Source: Macrothele yani (lineage: Eukaryota; Arthropoda; Arachnida; Araneae; Macrothelidae). Taken from it: DNA of 64,000 nt. This document shows, one piece after another, positions 46,032 through 58,362 of this stretch. The notes under the pieces were generated by a model that worked only from the letters and a program-made list of their open reading frames with translations, did no database searches and had not been told where the DNA came from. The stretch spans positions 20,323,515 through 20,387,514 of the forward strand of contig CM077007.1 in the NCBI GenBank assembly GCA_039090855.1, read 5' to 3'. Position 1 is the first letter of the stretch. Each line of letters opens with the position of its first letter. The translations under genes and the position numbers were made by a program.

Positions 46032-46218
46032 ATAAGTATTAAAACTTTAAAATGCGCTTAATTTACGTAAAAAGTTTAAGGTAAGGAAGCTTTCATCTGA
46101 TAACTTCAGTGTTCATCAGCCTTGTAACAAGGCTGATGAACACTGAAATTGTCAGTCGAAAGCTTCCTTATCTTAAACTTTTGCATAACTTCAGCATGTT
46201 TTAAAGTTTAAATGCTTA
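46032..46218. repeat. Foldback palindrome
   Basis: Arms of about 90 bp are inverted around CAGCCTTG-TAA-CAAGGCTG. The inner 50 bp of each arm (GGAAGCTTTC, GTGTTCATCAGCC) are nearly perfect; the outer parts are more diverged. It lies about 230 bp after the exon. Confidence 0.85.
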
Positions 46219-47029
46219 GTGTAAAATATATGGTTAAATATAATATTTTAAATTAATGATGTGATTTTGGAACTGAATGAAAGCACAATTTGAAAAACAA
46301 GTGATAGTGAAATCCTTCTAGATCACTCAAAATTGATGTATCGTTGTGTCATGTTCAACATGCACTATATTGACAAAAGTCACCGGACACCTAGAAGAGA
46401 AACACAACATAGCATTTATTGACATACATTAGTACGGTGTCAGTCCACCTTTGGCCTTAATGCATGCACTCGACCCTCCAAGACATGCTTTTGACAAGGT
46501 TTTAGAACACAGCGATAGGTATGCGTAAAGGTGGAGGTACTATCGATAGTTTTGTCCATCTCAGTACATAGATGGTGCGTCGATAGCTTTTCGTAACTAT
46601 CGTAGTTTTACGGTTTTCAATTATGTAAGTGTAATTCATGATGGTGTGAACTATTCATCTTCCACCAATGGCTTTGATGACTGGAATGCTCATTTCCATC
46701 TCATTTATACTAGTGTCGAGAACATTGAGCCCAGCCATATTTATGCATGATGACAATGCAAAACTAAAGTTAACTGTAACCAAAAGAGTAAACAGTGAGG
46801 GTATGCGGTTTTTGCACTCTGTTGTTCTTCACGTTAAGTAAAGTTCAAAGCGAAAGTGCGCGTTTCAGTCAGATAAAGACGAATTCAAAAGTGTTGTTCT
46901 TGTTGTTTGTACTGGAAGTTTAAAAATGAATCAGGTGCTGAAACAGTTATTTGTTGAACGTAAGTAATCAGTAATAATGGGTAAACATAAAATATCTTTT
47001 GGGCAACATTATATTTTCTGTTGGTTAGG

Positions 47030-47130
47030 ATATGATGTACGCAAAATGCAGCGTTTGCGAAAAGAACTACAAAACGTCAGGAAATACGTCTAATCTTAGG
47101 GGTTAATTTAAAATGACGGCATCCAGCCGC
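47030..47130 (+). pseudogene. hAT BED zinc-finger remnant
   Basis: Reads AKCSVCEKNYKTSGNTSNLR, a CxxC plus NTSNL pattern of BED fingers at the N-terminus of hAT transposases. A stop follows where the His ligands should be. The rest of the transposase is missing. Confidence 0.65.
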
Positions 47131-47430
47131 TGTCATTTTTAATGCAGAAGAAAACTGTTGAGGAACAGCCCCATTCAAAACTTCATATATGCAGTTTCTC
47201 ACGAATTATTACTATGATTTTGCAAAATATTACAGAAAAAAATATTTTTCTTACAAAACTACAGAATTTTCTTCTGTAGCTTTTGTGAACAGAAACATAA
47301 AAAAATCATACGCTACAAACAGAAAATTAGAATTAAGGAGCCACCTATTAGCTCCTACTTCAGGCAAAACATTTTTTTCGTGACTTTTGCTCATTCACTT
47401 TGTGAGGATATCGTCAAGACGTAGATTCTC

Positions 47431-47640
47431 TGCCCCTGTGGCGCAGTTGACTAAGCGCTGGCTTCTGACCATTCGTCAGAGATGGGTATGGATTCGAGTC
47501 CCTTGAGAAATAGAAGTTGTGTTTGTGTTACAGCACTGGCATCTTTATCCCTTACAACCAGTGGCTCTAAATTTGGGATGTGTGAATACTTACGTCCCAT
47601 CGAGTCGCTCACGGTGTTCCTCCAACCCCAAACCAAAAAA
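47431..47640 (+). mobile_element. tRNA-derived SINE, copy 6 (inside the hAT)
   Basis: Head TGGCGCAGTTGACTAAGCGC, B-box-like GGATTCGAGTCCC, then a diverged body. More diverged than copies 1, 2 and 8. Confidence 0.85.
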
Positions 47641-47852
47641 GAAATGATTAGTTTCAAATGTATCAAAGCTTAGCTTTTCGACAATGTCGAAAAGTAAGAA
47701 AAATTCTTATTAGAAACAATTTTTCATCCCGGAAAACAAATTTTCTCCTGAGGAATTTCGAAAACACGCTATCGATAGGTACAATCAATAGTTATCGATT
47801 GTTATTTTTTGACTATCAAAAACTATCGATAGTTCTCCATCTCTAGCGTATG

Positions 47853-48791
47853 CGCTTCCATTTAGTACATAATACTGCTGCTAACTGTTGCTTAGTAGTA
47901 GGCCTTGGTTCCAAACTTCTTATGCGGTGCTGTAATTCATCCCATAGGTGCTCTGTGGGATTAAGATCAGGGCTCTGTGCTGGCCAGTCTATACACGATA
48001 CAGAATTATCGTCAAACTACACTGTAATACTCCTTGTTTTATGGCTTGGTACATTATCCTGCTGGTACCAACAAGGCTCGGTTCCATAGTATTGCCGCAG
48101 AGTTGGTAGGGTATAATTGTCCAGAATATCGAGGTAGACATGCTGGTTAATAGGTTTGTCCACGATAACCAATGGGCCGGGACCATATCACAAAAAACAC
48201 CCCCACATGAGTATACTGCCAACTCTTAACTTGACCGTAGGAACAGTACACTGTGGTAAATAGCGTTCCCCCAACTGCCGCCATACCCACACGCGGCCAT
48301 CAGACTAATGGATCGTGTATCTAGATTCATGAGTCCATAGGACCCGTTTCCATTGATCTACGGTCTACGATAAATGTTCTTTACACCATGCTAAGTGAAA
48401 AGTAGCATTCCGAGTGGAGACGAATGAAAGGCTCATAAGCAGCCGCATGATCACGGTAACCCATGAAATGAAGTTCTCTGCGAATGGTACGTGTACATAC
48501 CAAGGTTCCAGCATTTTTACTTACCTGTACACCGAGGTCTTCTGCCGTACTCGGTCGATTATCTGTAGTGACTCTCCTGAGGCTTCGACATCCTGTATCA
48601 CTGATTGTCTTTGGTCTGCTGGTGCGTTTTGCTGCTTCAGGTGCGCTATGTGTCTTCCACTTATTCAGTACATCCAAAACAGTTGACTTAGATATGTGTA
48701 AATGCCTTTCGGTTTCTCCTATGGACAACCCCCTAATATGACACCCAACAATCTTTCCTTTCTCAAAGTCAGTTCTCTTCCGCCACAACAT
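47853..48791 (-). pseudogene. Tc1-family transposase (pseudogene), copy B
   Basis: The start at 48791 gives MLWRKRTDFEKGKIVGCHIR, then HISKSTVLDVLNKWK and TSRPKTISDTGCRS (DNA-binding domain), as in copy A. The C-terminal half shows YQQDNVPSHKTRSITV followed by a stop, and WPAQSPDLNPTEHLWDELQ with the third acid intact. Frame changes occur near 48381. The last codons lie beyond the nested hAT at 46.4-46.5 kb. Confidence 0.82.
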
Positions 48792-48941
48792 TTTCACTCA
48801 ACCTCACATTGCGATATGATCACCGTTAGCTGCAGGCTTGTTTTTATACCATTTGCAGCTGTACCGTGCATCTTAACAATGCAGCAGATTCGTTAATTTG
48901 CTTTTGAAGGGGCGTCCGGTGACTTTTGTCAATATAGTGTA

Positions 48942-50559
48942 CAGTATATTATGAATTAAACTTGAAAATCTAATACTTAACAGTTAACCATTTAGGCAGC
49001 TTTAAGTAAAACCAGATTGTTCTCTGTAGCATGCAGCATGCCCTTTATTTATGTAACTAGTTTTTATTTTTTATTTCCAGTACTGTAGAAAAACTTGTTG
49101 AATTTTGATGGCAGTTCGTGAAAATTTAACTTTGTGTGATGTTTGCTATCTTTTGAGGTTTCTTTTTCATTTATAGTGTGCATAAGGAGTTACTTCCGAC
49201 GTATAGTTTCAGCAAGCACCTGTGTTCCAGTATTATGAGACATTATTTAATAACCAGTCTTAAGACTGTAAACTTTTTTTAACAGTATAGGCACTACATC
49301 ATGCAGAGCATCTATATGTATAAAATTACTGTGTCCATTCTTCGGTCACCTATACAGAGGAAATTACTGAACTTGAAGATTTGAAATTTGGTATGGACCC
49401 AGTGGTTAAGGCGACATTATGCACCTCAAAATATATATTTTTGAAATTCAGATTTACAGATTTTTAATTAATTTATTGGTTTTTACAGCATTTAACCATT
49501 GTTAAAGAAACTGTTGTTGAAATCTAATCATGCTGCATGTTGTTCCATGAAATGATGCAAAAGTAGTTAATTTCATTGTTACACAACAATAGATTTTACT
49601 AAACTAACAAACATTATTTCATTATGTTTTACATAAACGTAACAATATCTCATTGCAATCTGCATTAATTGCAAGAACCTGATCCTAAGTGTGATCAAAG
49701 GCATTACAAAAATGTTTTTTTTTTTTTTATATAGGCATAACTTATATGTGGAAAACTTTCACACATTTATGGGTGACTTTATTGAGGCAGACTAATAAAT
49801 ACTACAGACCTATGCAGGAAAACACCTGCAGCACAATAGAAGTGACAGTGCTAATAGGTTGCATAGAAATTTTTGGGATGCATTTCTGAAGTCTGATGTG
49901 TATGATTTCTCTGCAGTTGCAAGCAGGTTTGTTTACATTTTAGACTTTGGCTCTCTGTGCATTACCACACTCAATAAGAAATTCCAAGCTGTTTCTGCAG
50001 GAAGATTTTGACTATGTAAGGTTTCTTCAATCATTGTTTCAGATTTGACATAACATGCATAGTTTACAATTTGAAATTTGATGTCGCTGCTTACTGAGTT
50101 AGGCTTCCAAAGTGTGTCCTTCCACCAAAGTGGTTCATTGGTTATTTACATTTCAGACTGCTGCTCCCATTGTATAACTTCGCACTATATGCAGTTCCAC
50201 ACTATTTTTTGAGAAGATTTTGACTAGATTGTTTCAACCATTTTTTCAAATTTGTCATAATGCGCTATTTGAAACTCTGAATTGGATCTTTCTGTGTGTT
50301 AAGTTAGACATCTGAAGTGTTACATGTATCCGTTCACTGCAGTTACCTGCAGGTTTGTCTACATTTCAGACCATGGCTTTCTCTCTGTCAGTACTTGTTG
50401 TAAATAGTTCCGAACTATTTGTACGGGAACATTTTGACTACGTGTCTTCAACTGTTATTTTGAATTTGATTAGTACATGAGATTTACATTTGATCTTGCT
50501 ATTTGTTCTTTGTTAGGCTTCCGAAATTTGTCTTTCCTCAGGAATTCCTGTTTGTTTAT
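48942..50559. other. Spacer with a diverged ~210-bp tandem repeat
   Basis: No gene seen. From about 49910 to 50600 three to four diverged units contain GCAGxTxxxxGCAGGTTTGT, TTTACATTTCAGAC and GATTTTGACTA. The 49000-49900 part is unique AT-rich sequence. Confidence 0.5.
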
Positions 50560-50599
50560 GTTGCAGACCGCAGCTCCGATTCTAGGATGTTGCTGGGGA

Positions 50600-50960
50600 T
50601 ATTTCTTGTCTTTGGCTTTCTCCAGATAATGATATGTCAAGAATCACTCTCTAAGCAAAATCAAGATTCATCGGTGAAGAGAACTCTGCCCCAGTTAGTG
50701 GAACTCCAGTTGTGATGCTCTCTACACCACTTCAAACATGTGCACCTGGCTGTTGAAGTGAGAGGAACACAAAGCATTGGTCTTCTCCTGTAGCCTAGTA
50801 CACACAGTAAACCTGGTTATATGCATCACTGTAGATAAGCAACTCTTAAACAATCAGTTGTACTATCATCCTCTTGTTTCTTTTCACTGTTAAAGCTACT
50901 AAACTCAGTGGTCTGACATGGTTGTGGCCTGAATACAGCCTTGTCCTGGAGGATGGGATA
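50600..50960 (-). pseudogene. Tc1-like transposase fragment
   Basis: Minus-strand reading gives TSTARCTCLKWCREHHNW and then NWGRVLFTDES (the first catalytic Asp block) before a stop. It matches the LxWCREHxNW...WxxVLFTDESRF pattern of Tc1 transposases. Only the middle of the protein is visible. Confidence 0.68.
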
Positions 50961-52043
50961 CTCCTGTCATTCTAAACTGTTTCCACAGTCTCGAGAAAAT
51001 TCTGGGTACATGTAGCGCACAGGATACCTCTGACTGGCTCTGTCTGGCTTCCATTTTGCACAATCATTCAAATGCTTTCTTTACATGTTTGAACGTGCAA
51101 TATTCAGACTTTATCCACACAAAGTTATCCAACATCTAAAACAATAGTTATAAGTGCTTTAACTCCACCCTTATGATGTGCTGTCAACTAACATGTCCCT
51201 AATTCAGTGGCGCACCCCCCTCCCCTGCTGACAGAGCTGAAAATTATTACATCGAAGTTTGAACAGAAAATCACAATACATAATCTACATATATTTCTTA
51301 ATCATGCACCGTATAATTATAACATACAATAATTATGAGAGAGTAGTTCTGTTAAATAAATTTAGAAAAATCTAACCAGCAAAAGAATTTCATCTACTGC
51401 TTCTTCTATTCCTTTAACTTTCTTGGACTGTAACATTACTAGTAACTGAATAAAAATAAATGTACAGCATCCTTTTTAATTGTTATAGCACCTGACTATT
51501 TTTCCTGGTAAATTTAGGGGGTCACATCCCCACCTTGGGAAAATTCTGTGCACCACAGCCCATGGCTTCCCTCCCCCTTGGAAAATTTCTGGGTGCCCTG
51601 CTGCTCTAATTTGTATACTCTTATCTACGCAATCAACCTTTAAACTCTGCATTGGATAAAGCATCTCAAGACTAACGTTTTTGCCAATTTGCATTCGACT
51701 TTGTCAAGTGAAACATGAATTTTGACTTTTTTCATCAATTATCTTTAATTTTTTACTCCTGTGTATTTCATTTCATGTAAAACATCTATTTTCTTACTCC
51801 TTACTCACTTCTTGCTATGTCAAGAGGCAGATCAAGTATTTTTTCTTTTGTTTAAAGCTAAATTAATGTTAAAAAATACTGCTGCATGATCCCTGTTCAG
51901 GGAAAATGACTACAGGGAACTAAAGACCACAACAGAGAGTTGTAATTTGGATATCAAACTTCTGCTTTTCTGTAAACAAAAGGAAAAAGGCTTTCTCTTT
52001 TCGTTTGTTGATAAAAAAAGAAAAGTCCATAGTTGGAAGTGGC
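50961..52043. other. Spacer, nothing recognised
   Basis: AT-rich sequence without motifs or repeats that I can support. Confidence 0.5.
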
Positions 52044-52086
52044 TAAGCGACAGGTTGTTCAGAAATACTGAACATCCTGTCGCTTA
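52044..52086. repeat. Short near-perfect hairpin
   Basis: TAAGCGACAGG...TTCAG and its inverse CTGAACATCCTGTCGCTTA pair over about 18 bp around a five-base loop. Confidence 0.85.
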
Positions 52087-52279
52087 ATACTGTACATTTC
52101 CAGAGAAATTGAACTTTAAAAAGCTCTGATGTCATTGACGACCCCCAAAAAATGGATTTCTGACACTTTGGAAATTTAAAAACTCCTCAGATAGTCTTCC
52201 ATAGATCAGTATGAATCCTGAAGTTGGCTCTGTCGTTAAACAACAGAGTTGAACAGAAAATGTGCGATGAAGGACAGTC

Positions 52280-53330
52280 ACAACATTTAGCTTGATTTGC
52301 ATTGTTGTACTTTATCAATGAGGACTATGTTACTGCATGAGATCGCACAACAGCTTGCGTTGGGCTTTAGCAATTTTTCCTGGTCTTGGGATCTCCACCA
52401 GGAAACTGATAGTGTGAAGAATATTCCATACCACAGATGCCCGGGATCCACAACAGCTGCTGCAGACCGCTGTGCCTATAACATGCTACAATAATGCCAC
52501 ACAGCTGCAAAATGGCATCCTGATCAACAGTGTTGATGCAAACCATTGGCAATCTATTGCATGATTAAAACTTTCACACTTTACACCAATGACAAGCACT
52601 CCTGCTCTACGCCCACCACTGTGGTGCTATGCCAACATGGCCAACCCTAAATGGACATTTGAAAACTATTTCTGTGTTCTCTTTGCAGACAAATATTGAA
52701 TCAGCCAGGTACCTGAAACCATAGACAGCCTGTGTAGAGAGAGGCATGATCCACTGGTACACCTCCAGCACCCTACCAAGCTGATTCATCAGGGTGGTCA
52801 TTTGGTGATGTTTTGGGTCCAAATCATGTATAATGCCACAAACTACTCATCCCTCTGCAATGCAACCTGGCTGTTGTGTAGTGTTGCGAAAATACTCTAC
52901 CAGTTGTACAGCTCTTCAAAGTGGACAGCAATGATGAATTCATCCTGCAGCATGACAACACTTGATCTCATCACGTGAGGCTGGTGAAAACATACCTTCA
53001 GGAAGTGATTATTGTACAGATGGAGTGGTTTACATTCTCTCCCAAGTCGAATTCCATGGAGCATGTTTAGGACCAACTCAAATAGTCTTTATGAAGCTGC
53101 ATAAATCTCATATACCATGAATAAACTCTGGAGAGTGACCACATTTTAAGGTTTTGATACATTAGTGAAAACCCACCTGAACAACCTTGCAGGCAACATG
53201 CCATGAATGAGGTACATGCCTGCAGCACTGCCAGGAGTCGCATGATCTTCTACTGAGGACCACTCACATTTTGCACTGTATGGCCCAGAGACTCACAGTA
53301 CTGTGTGTCTTGGAACTGCTGTTTAGTGTT
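52280..53330 (+). pseudogene. Tc1-like transposase relic (heavily degraded)
   Basis: Plus-strand traces: an N-terminal piece MRTMLLHEIAQQLALGFSNF; a middle DEFILQHDNT (second catalytic Asp block); then VKTYLQEVIIVQMEWFTFSP and SNSMEHV, which match the WPAxSPDLNPIEHVWDQL block. Stops are frequent. No terminal repeats found. Confidence 0.68.
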
Positions 53331-53452
53331 TCTGGAACACTGCATTTTTCTTTTGAACAAGTAGTTTTGTCACATCAGTGTCCCTGCTTTCATGCCACAG
53401 TTCTTCCTTAACACTTGCTCACAGCATCTGCCAAAAATGTGGGTATTGCAAC

Positions 53453-53456
<4 letters not shown>

Positions 53457-53496
<40 letters not shown>

Positions 53497-53586
53497 AAGT
53501 GTATACTTACAATACCTAGGAATTTTCAGTAGAAAATTGAATGTAGAAATGGAATTTTCAGTAGAAAATTCCTAGGTATTGTAAGT
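53457..53586. repeat. Poly-T tract and adjacent inverted repeat
   Basis: A T-run of about 40 (53454-53495) is followed by CTTACAATACCTAGGAATTT and, 40 bases on, its inverse ending at about 53586. Confidence 0.75.
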
Positions 53587-53732
53587 TCGAGATCATAATG
53601 TGTGCATCAAGTCCATTATGCCTGCCAATTTTCAAAATTATATTTACTATTTATACCTCTGCTCTTACAAAAAAATGTGGATGTAAGCATTTAAGTACAT
53701 TGCATCACTGGTATTTGCAGAGTCACATAATA

Positions 53733-54953
53733 CACTGAAGAGCAATTGAATTAGAGACAGCTGGCGTTATGCAAATGTGGCGCTGTGGGCGGCCCCCTGT
53801 AAACAGGAACGACATGACGTATGCAGCGATTCGACAATATAAGGAGTGATGCGATGGAAATCAGTAAGAGTCGGACGCAGTATGGGTAAGACGAAGGATC
53901 TAAGAGCATTGGATCGTGGGCAAATTGTCGGGGCCCGACAAACGGGTCACTCTATCTCGGAAGTCATGCAGGCACTGAGATTTTCACGAGCCACTGTGTC
54001 ACGGGTGCACCGTGAGTACATCGAATCCGGTAAAATTATCCCTGCGAGGACCAACTGTCGTGGACAACAGCGTTTGGATGAGTGGGGTCATCGTCGGCTA
54101 GCTTGCATTGTAACAGCGGATAGACGGGCCACAGTGCAAGAAATCACTCGGCAATTTAACGCTGGTGCACAAAAACGTGTAAGCAGCCACACCATCCAGA
54201 ACCATCTCCTCGCTATGGGGTACAGAAGCCATCGTTCCACGAGGGTACCGCTGCTGACCGCACATCACAGGGTGCAAAGATTAGCATGGGCACAGGAACA
54301 TTGCCACTGGACCCTAGACATGTGGAAAAATGTTGCCTGGACTGTTGAGTCGAGATTCACGTTGGTACATGCGGCTGGCAGGATACGAGTACGGTGCAAA
54401 CCACATGAAGCGATGAATCCTTCTTGCCAGCAGGGTACTCTTCAAGCTGGTGGGGTGGCATTCTCGTCTGGGGACTGTTTACGTGGACTCAAACGGGACC
54501 CCTGGTATGTGTGACATCGTCCCTCACAGGTCAACATTACTGGGATATCCTGAATGACCATTTGCTCCCGTTTGTGTGTCTTCAACATCCCACTGGGGAC
54601 CTCATCCTGCAACAAGACAATGCACCATGCCATTGCTCCCGAATTGTATTTGAATGGTTGGATGAACACTCCACCGACTTGACCTTGCTTCCTTGGCCAG
54701 CTAGGTCACCTGACCTCAACCCCATCAAACACATCTGGGATGCCATCAAGAGAGATGTTCAAGGCTCTGACTCCCCTCCATCAAATCTTCGGGAACTGTG
54801 GGAGCTTGTTCAGGGGTTGTGAATCCGTATGGCTTCCCAACGCTTCTGGTGTCTTGTCGAGTCCGTGCCGAGACGAATCGCCGCCGTCATCAGGGCAAAA
54901 GGTGGTGCTACACGTTACTAGACAGGTTTCTCTAATTCAATTGCTCTTCAGTG
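53733..54953 (+). mobile_element. Tc1-like transposon copy D
   Basis: A 1221-bp element with terminal repeats CACTGAAGAGCAATTGAATT matched by a perfect inverse at the right end, flanked by TA (53731-53732 and 54954-54955). Confidence 0.94.
53882..54921 (+). pseudogene. Tc1-family transposase (pseudogene), copy D
   Basis: MGKTKDLRALDRGQIVGARQ begins a typical Tc1 protein; MQALRFSRATVSRVHREY is the helix-turn-helix. The first catalytic site reads VAWTVESRFTLV, Asp replaced by Val. After a frameshift near 54455 the frame continues LILQQDNAPCHCSRIVFEWL (second Asp) and WPARSPDLNPIKHIWDAIKR, where the third acid is Lys instead of Glu. A stop after ELWELVQGL is followed in frame by the natural C-terminus IRMASQRFW...AKGGATRY. 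It is inactive at two of three catalytic positions although its termini are perfect. Confidence 0.9.
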
Positions 54954-54955
54954 TA

Positions 54956-57158
54956 TAGCAGGGTTTCATGAGAAGTCAGCATACTTTTTTTGCAGTAGGT
55001 GAGATTCATATAGGCATGGAAATCTCTGTGCTTTACATGTGTGTGTGTTCTTTTTTTTATAATTCTAGTTTTCTAATTTACCAAACTGCTTTTTGTCTAC
55101 ATGCCAGAGAATCAAGCCATAACTTTCTTTACATCGATATATTAATTCTATTAAGTTTTTTTACTGTGAGTCCTATTTTGAGAGAATGGCTGAATGTAAA
55201 GATATGGTTGAGGTATCAAAATAAAGGTCTTACCATGTAGATATGCAAGCTGAAGAGAAAAATGAGATTGGGGAAACGGTTCGGGTGTGGTGGAGCGGCA
55301 AAATTCCCATGTAAATTCTATGTGAGAAGCTTGCGGTTGACTCGCGCGCTGTTGAAGGCGGAAGCTTGGAGGGACTGAGATAGTCCAAAGTCTGAAGTCT
55401 CTTTTCTGAGCGACCGTTGTGCAAAACAATGCTAGCAGGCATTGGTATCAAAGTTCTTCTCGTCGGAACTGCAAACACTCTCGAAGACCTGATTGTGGTT
55501 TGCCGTTGGACTGTGTGATGTGTATATATACAATTTAATAATGATTTGATCCAGTTTATTCACGTAGGTAAGACGTTTCCCATTATGTAAAGATGTAAAT
55601 AAACATTCCGTTGACCATTGTTAGTGAAAATATTACGGGCGACTGCTTATAGCCCATTAAGTTGCTCGCGGTGGTCGTTAAACTTTCAGTCAAAAAAAAA
55701 AATAAAAAAAAATCACGAACCTGGACTATTTATTGTCTTTATTGAAGTGGTTGAATGAATTTGTCAATCAAATCAAGTTTACATATTGTTTCATATGAGT
55801 TTATTCTTAAAAAAAAAAAAAAAAAAAAACTAACCGTTGTTTCCGACAGGCTTCATCTAGTATTGTTTGAATTATATATTATAATATATATATGGAGGGA
55901 GGAGAACAATCATGCTAATTAAAAATAACCTATGAAAGATTGCCTTTTTAGTTTTATTGGCAGTTTTATTGTTCAAACATTGAGTACAAATAGTGATTAT
56001 TTTTTTTAATCATGAATGCTTTTTGAATGCAAGTCCTACTGTATTAATAATTGGTTTCTCACTGCTGTTTTTTATAACACACATCGGGGCCAATTTTATG
56101 ATTGTAGAGAATATTTTGTAAAATGTGTTTGGGAAGATAGGCTACTAGTAGACTGACTACACTTTGACTGTAATAAAACAGTAACAAATAAATGCCAATG
56201 AAAAATAAAATGGTTTTTTTTTTTTCTGCTTTGAATAACAGTCTCTGATTAGTGTATTGCATTAAATTTTTTACTTCTCTTCATTGCTCATAATGTAATA
56301 TAATAGAATTTGGTGTTTAATTAGTGCTGGTTTCTGAAGGTGAAGGTAATGGATTACAAACATGTTGTTTAAGCTGTCAAGGATTTTTCCATAGATTCAT
56401 TCTGGTTTTAATACAGCTAGCAAAATAGATCACATACAATTATTCAGATGCCCTGGAACATATCAGTTGAAAAAAAGAATCCAAAATAAATTAGGTTTAA
56501 TTGGGTAGATTATTGGAAAATATAGATAAGGTATTTTGTAAAAGGTTGAAACATAGCTCTTCATGAATCTAGTTTGAGAAGCATGCTCAAAAGACTTTAT
56601 AAGTATTTTTTGTATGTCTTTTTTTCGTTTTGTTTAAAAAAAATGGTGCGCAATTTTTTGCAGTTTTTAATTTTTCCAAATGATAGTTTCACAGCAGTCA
56701 CAAATGCTAGTGTTCATTATTGTTGAATGGGATATAAAGATCAGTTATTTTGGCATTTTCTTTTTATTATTTGAAACTGTTAGAAAAATATGATAGATTA
56801 ATGGAGAGAGAATTAGAAACGGCATGCTACAGTACCTGTGGTATCCATATATATAACTCTGGTACATACTACTGTCCAAACTTGTGGCTGAACATGAAAT
56901 CTGACAATTATAGAGTGTCATGGGGCTAAAAGCTTGCTAACATATGCATACGAGTGTGTTGTTGTGATGTGTGAAGACATTTCATAATGCACAGTCCATA
57001 TGCATATTTGTTGTGAGCATGTGACAGCTACTGATGGTGTATATCAGCAGGAAGATAAGTCATGCTTCATACAAGTTCATTCTGTTTTTCACATGTATCA
57101 GCAACGTAGTGAAAAACTGTGTGTCTAAGGTAAGCAAAAAGACATCTCACAGGCATTA
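54956..57158. other. Spacer with a SINE tail and LTR-like stretch
   Basis: 55240-55640 is unusually GC-rich for the area and ends with a polyadenylation-like AATAAA region near 55600, which could be a solo LTR, but ends and duplications were not established. A T/A-rich palindromic stretch is at 55870-55895. No gene seen. Confidence 0.4.
55635..55715 (+). mobile_element. tRNA-derived SINE, copy 7 (3' fragment)
   Basis: Only the tail: GGGCGACTGCTTATAGCCCA, GGTGGTCGTTAAAC and an A-rich end. The head and B-box are missing. Confidence 0.85.
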
Positions 57159-57159
57159 T

Positions 57160-58150
57160 ATAGATGATCTTACCTGAGGCCAAATTATCGGCAAGTTCAA
57201 AGAAACTGCTACCAATGTTTTCAGAAAGTTTGGAGTGTCATGTAGCATAATGCTGCTGGGGCTGTGGTCAGTGTTCAGGAGACAGAACTGCTGCCAGATA
57301 TTTTGCTCGCAGTCGTTCCTACCGTACAAGCCAGTGAGATAACCATTATCTGGCCATTATGACAAAACAGTCAGAAATGTACTGTGGGCCAGTTGGCTAA
57401 TCATATTTAAACAAGCATAGATGTGAAAATTTCATGCCAAACTGTGTCAAAATGTCTAAATGCAACAGGGCTGTATCCGTGGAAACTCATACACTGTCTA
57501 CCATTACCCAGGGTGCATCATTCAGCCTGCCATCACTTGTGTATTTAGCAGTTTAACTGGTCTTCATTCAGATCAGTGGGTCAAGGTAATATTCACAGAT
57601 GAAAGCCACTTTAGTCCTTCATTGGATTCCAAGTGGCAGTTGATCTGGAGGAAATGCAGGATTGTATATGATGCCAGGAACATTGTTGAATAGGATGGAT
57701 ATGGCAGTCATGGTGCGGTCTGGTATAATGCCCAACAGATGTACCAAACTGCAGATGATGAATCAAAGAACAATTGCCAAGCAGTGGCACTGCAGCAATG
57801 TAGTTCTTCGCCTGTTGTGCAGTGTTGTTGGTGCAGAATCCATTTTGATGGATGATAACACTTCTCCTCAACAAACAGCTGCTGTAGATGAAGTACTGGC
57901 TAGTGAGTATATCCAGCAGATGGAGTGGCCAGTGCACTCTTCTGATCTCAAGTCATTCGAACATGCGTGGTATACTCTGGAAAGATGTGTTGCACAAAGG
58001 AATCCCCACCAGAAGCTATGCAACACAGATCTAGGCTCTCCAACATTAGTGGGACAATTTATAAAAGCTCTTAGTTGTGTGCAGTGTAGACTACTGAGGA
58101 CTTTGCCCTGTAGTTTGCTTATGTACTGCTGAATGAAGAGTGTCACTAGA
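57160..58150 (+). pseudogene. Tc1-like transposase relic, copy E
   Basis: Degraded plus-strand reading: IVFTDESHFS-type block (VIFTDESHFSPSLDSKWQL, first Asp kept); DDNTSPQQTAAVDEVLAS (second Asp); then MEWPVHSSDLKSFEHAWYTL and RCVAQRNPHQKL in place of SPDLNPIEHAWD...RR. Several frame changes and stops. Ends uncertain. Confidence 0.75.
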
Positions 58151-58362
58151 CGACAAGTGAACCTGTACCTTTTTTATAACGTTTTTTTTTTTTTTTTTTT
58201 AAGTTTTGATCTCTAATGCATATTACTCATGATTTTTGATGTCTTGCATTTCATTGCATTGTTGCTATTACCATCGATACTGCTTACAGCTGTAAAATCA
58301 CTTTTTCCAAGTTTTACTGGTCAAAATGTACCCCATCCTTAAGTTTTATGCTGTGGTTTATA

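Larger units (their letters stand above)
46526..47846 (+). mobile_element. hAT element nested in Tc1 copy B
   Basis: Inverted ends: TAAAGGTGGAGGTACTATCG on the left and, complemented, CTAGAGATGGAGAACTATCG on the right. An 8-bp duplication GGTATGCG/CGTATGCG (46518-46525 and 47847-47854) has one mismatch. Copy A has the uninterrupted site GGTATGCGCTTC, confirming the insertion. It contains a BED-finger remnant and a SINE. Confidence 0.88.
46363..48939 (-). mobile_element. Tc1-like transposon copy B with nested hAT
   Basis: Ends CACTATATTGACAAAAGTCA and its exact inverse. The right flank is TA (48940-48941), the left TG. Without the 1321-bp insertion it is about 1.25 kb and closely matches copy A. 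The minus-strand transposase relic is split by the insertion near its 3' end. Confidence 0.92.

Noticed and set aside
55240..55640. Solo LTR
   Set aside because: Composition and a late AATAAA-like region suggest it, but TG/CA ends and target duplications could not be shown.
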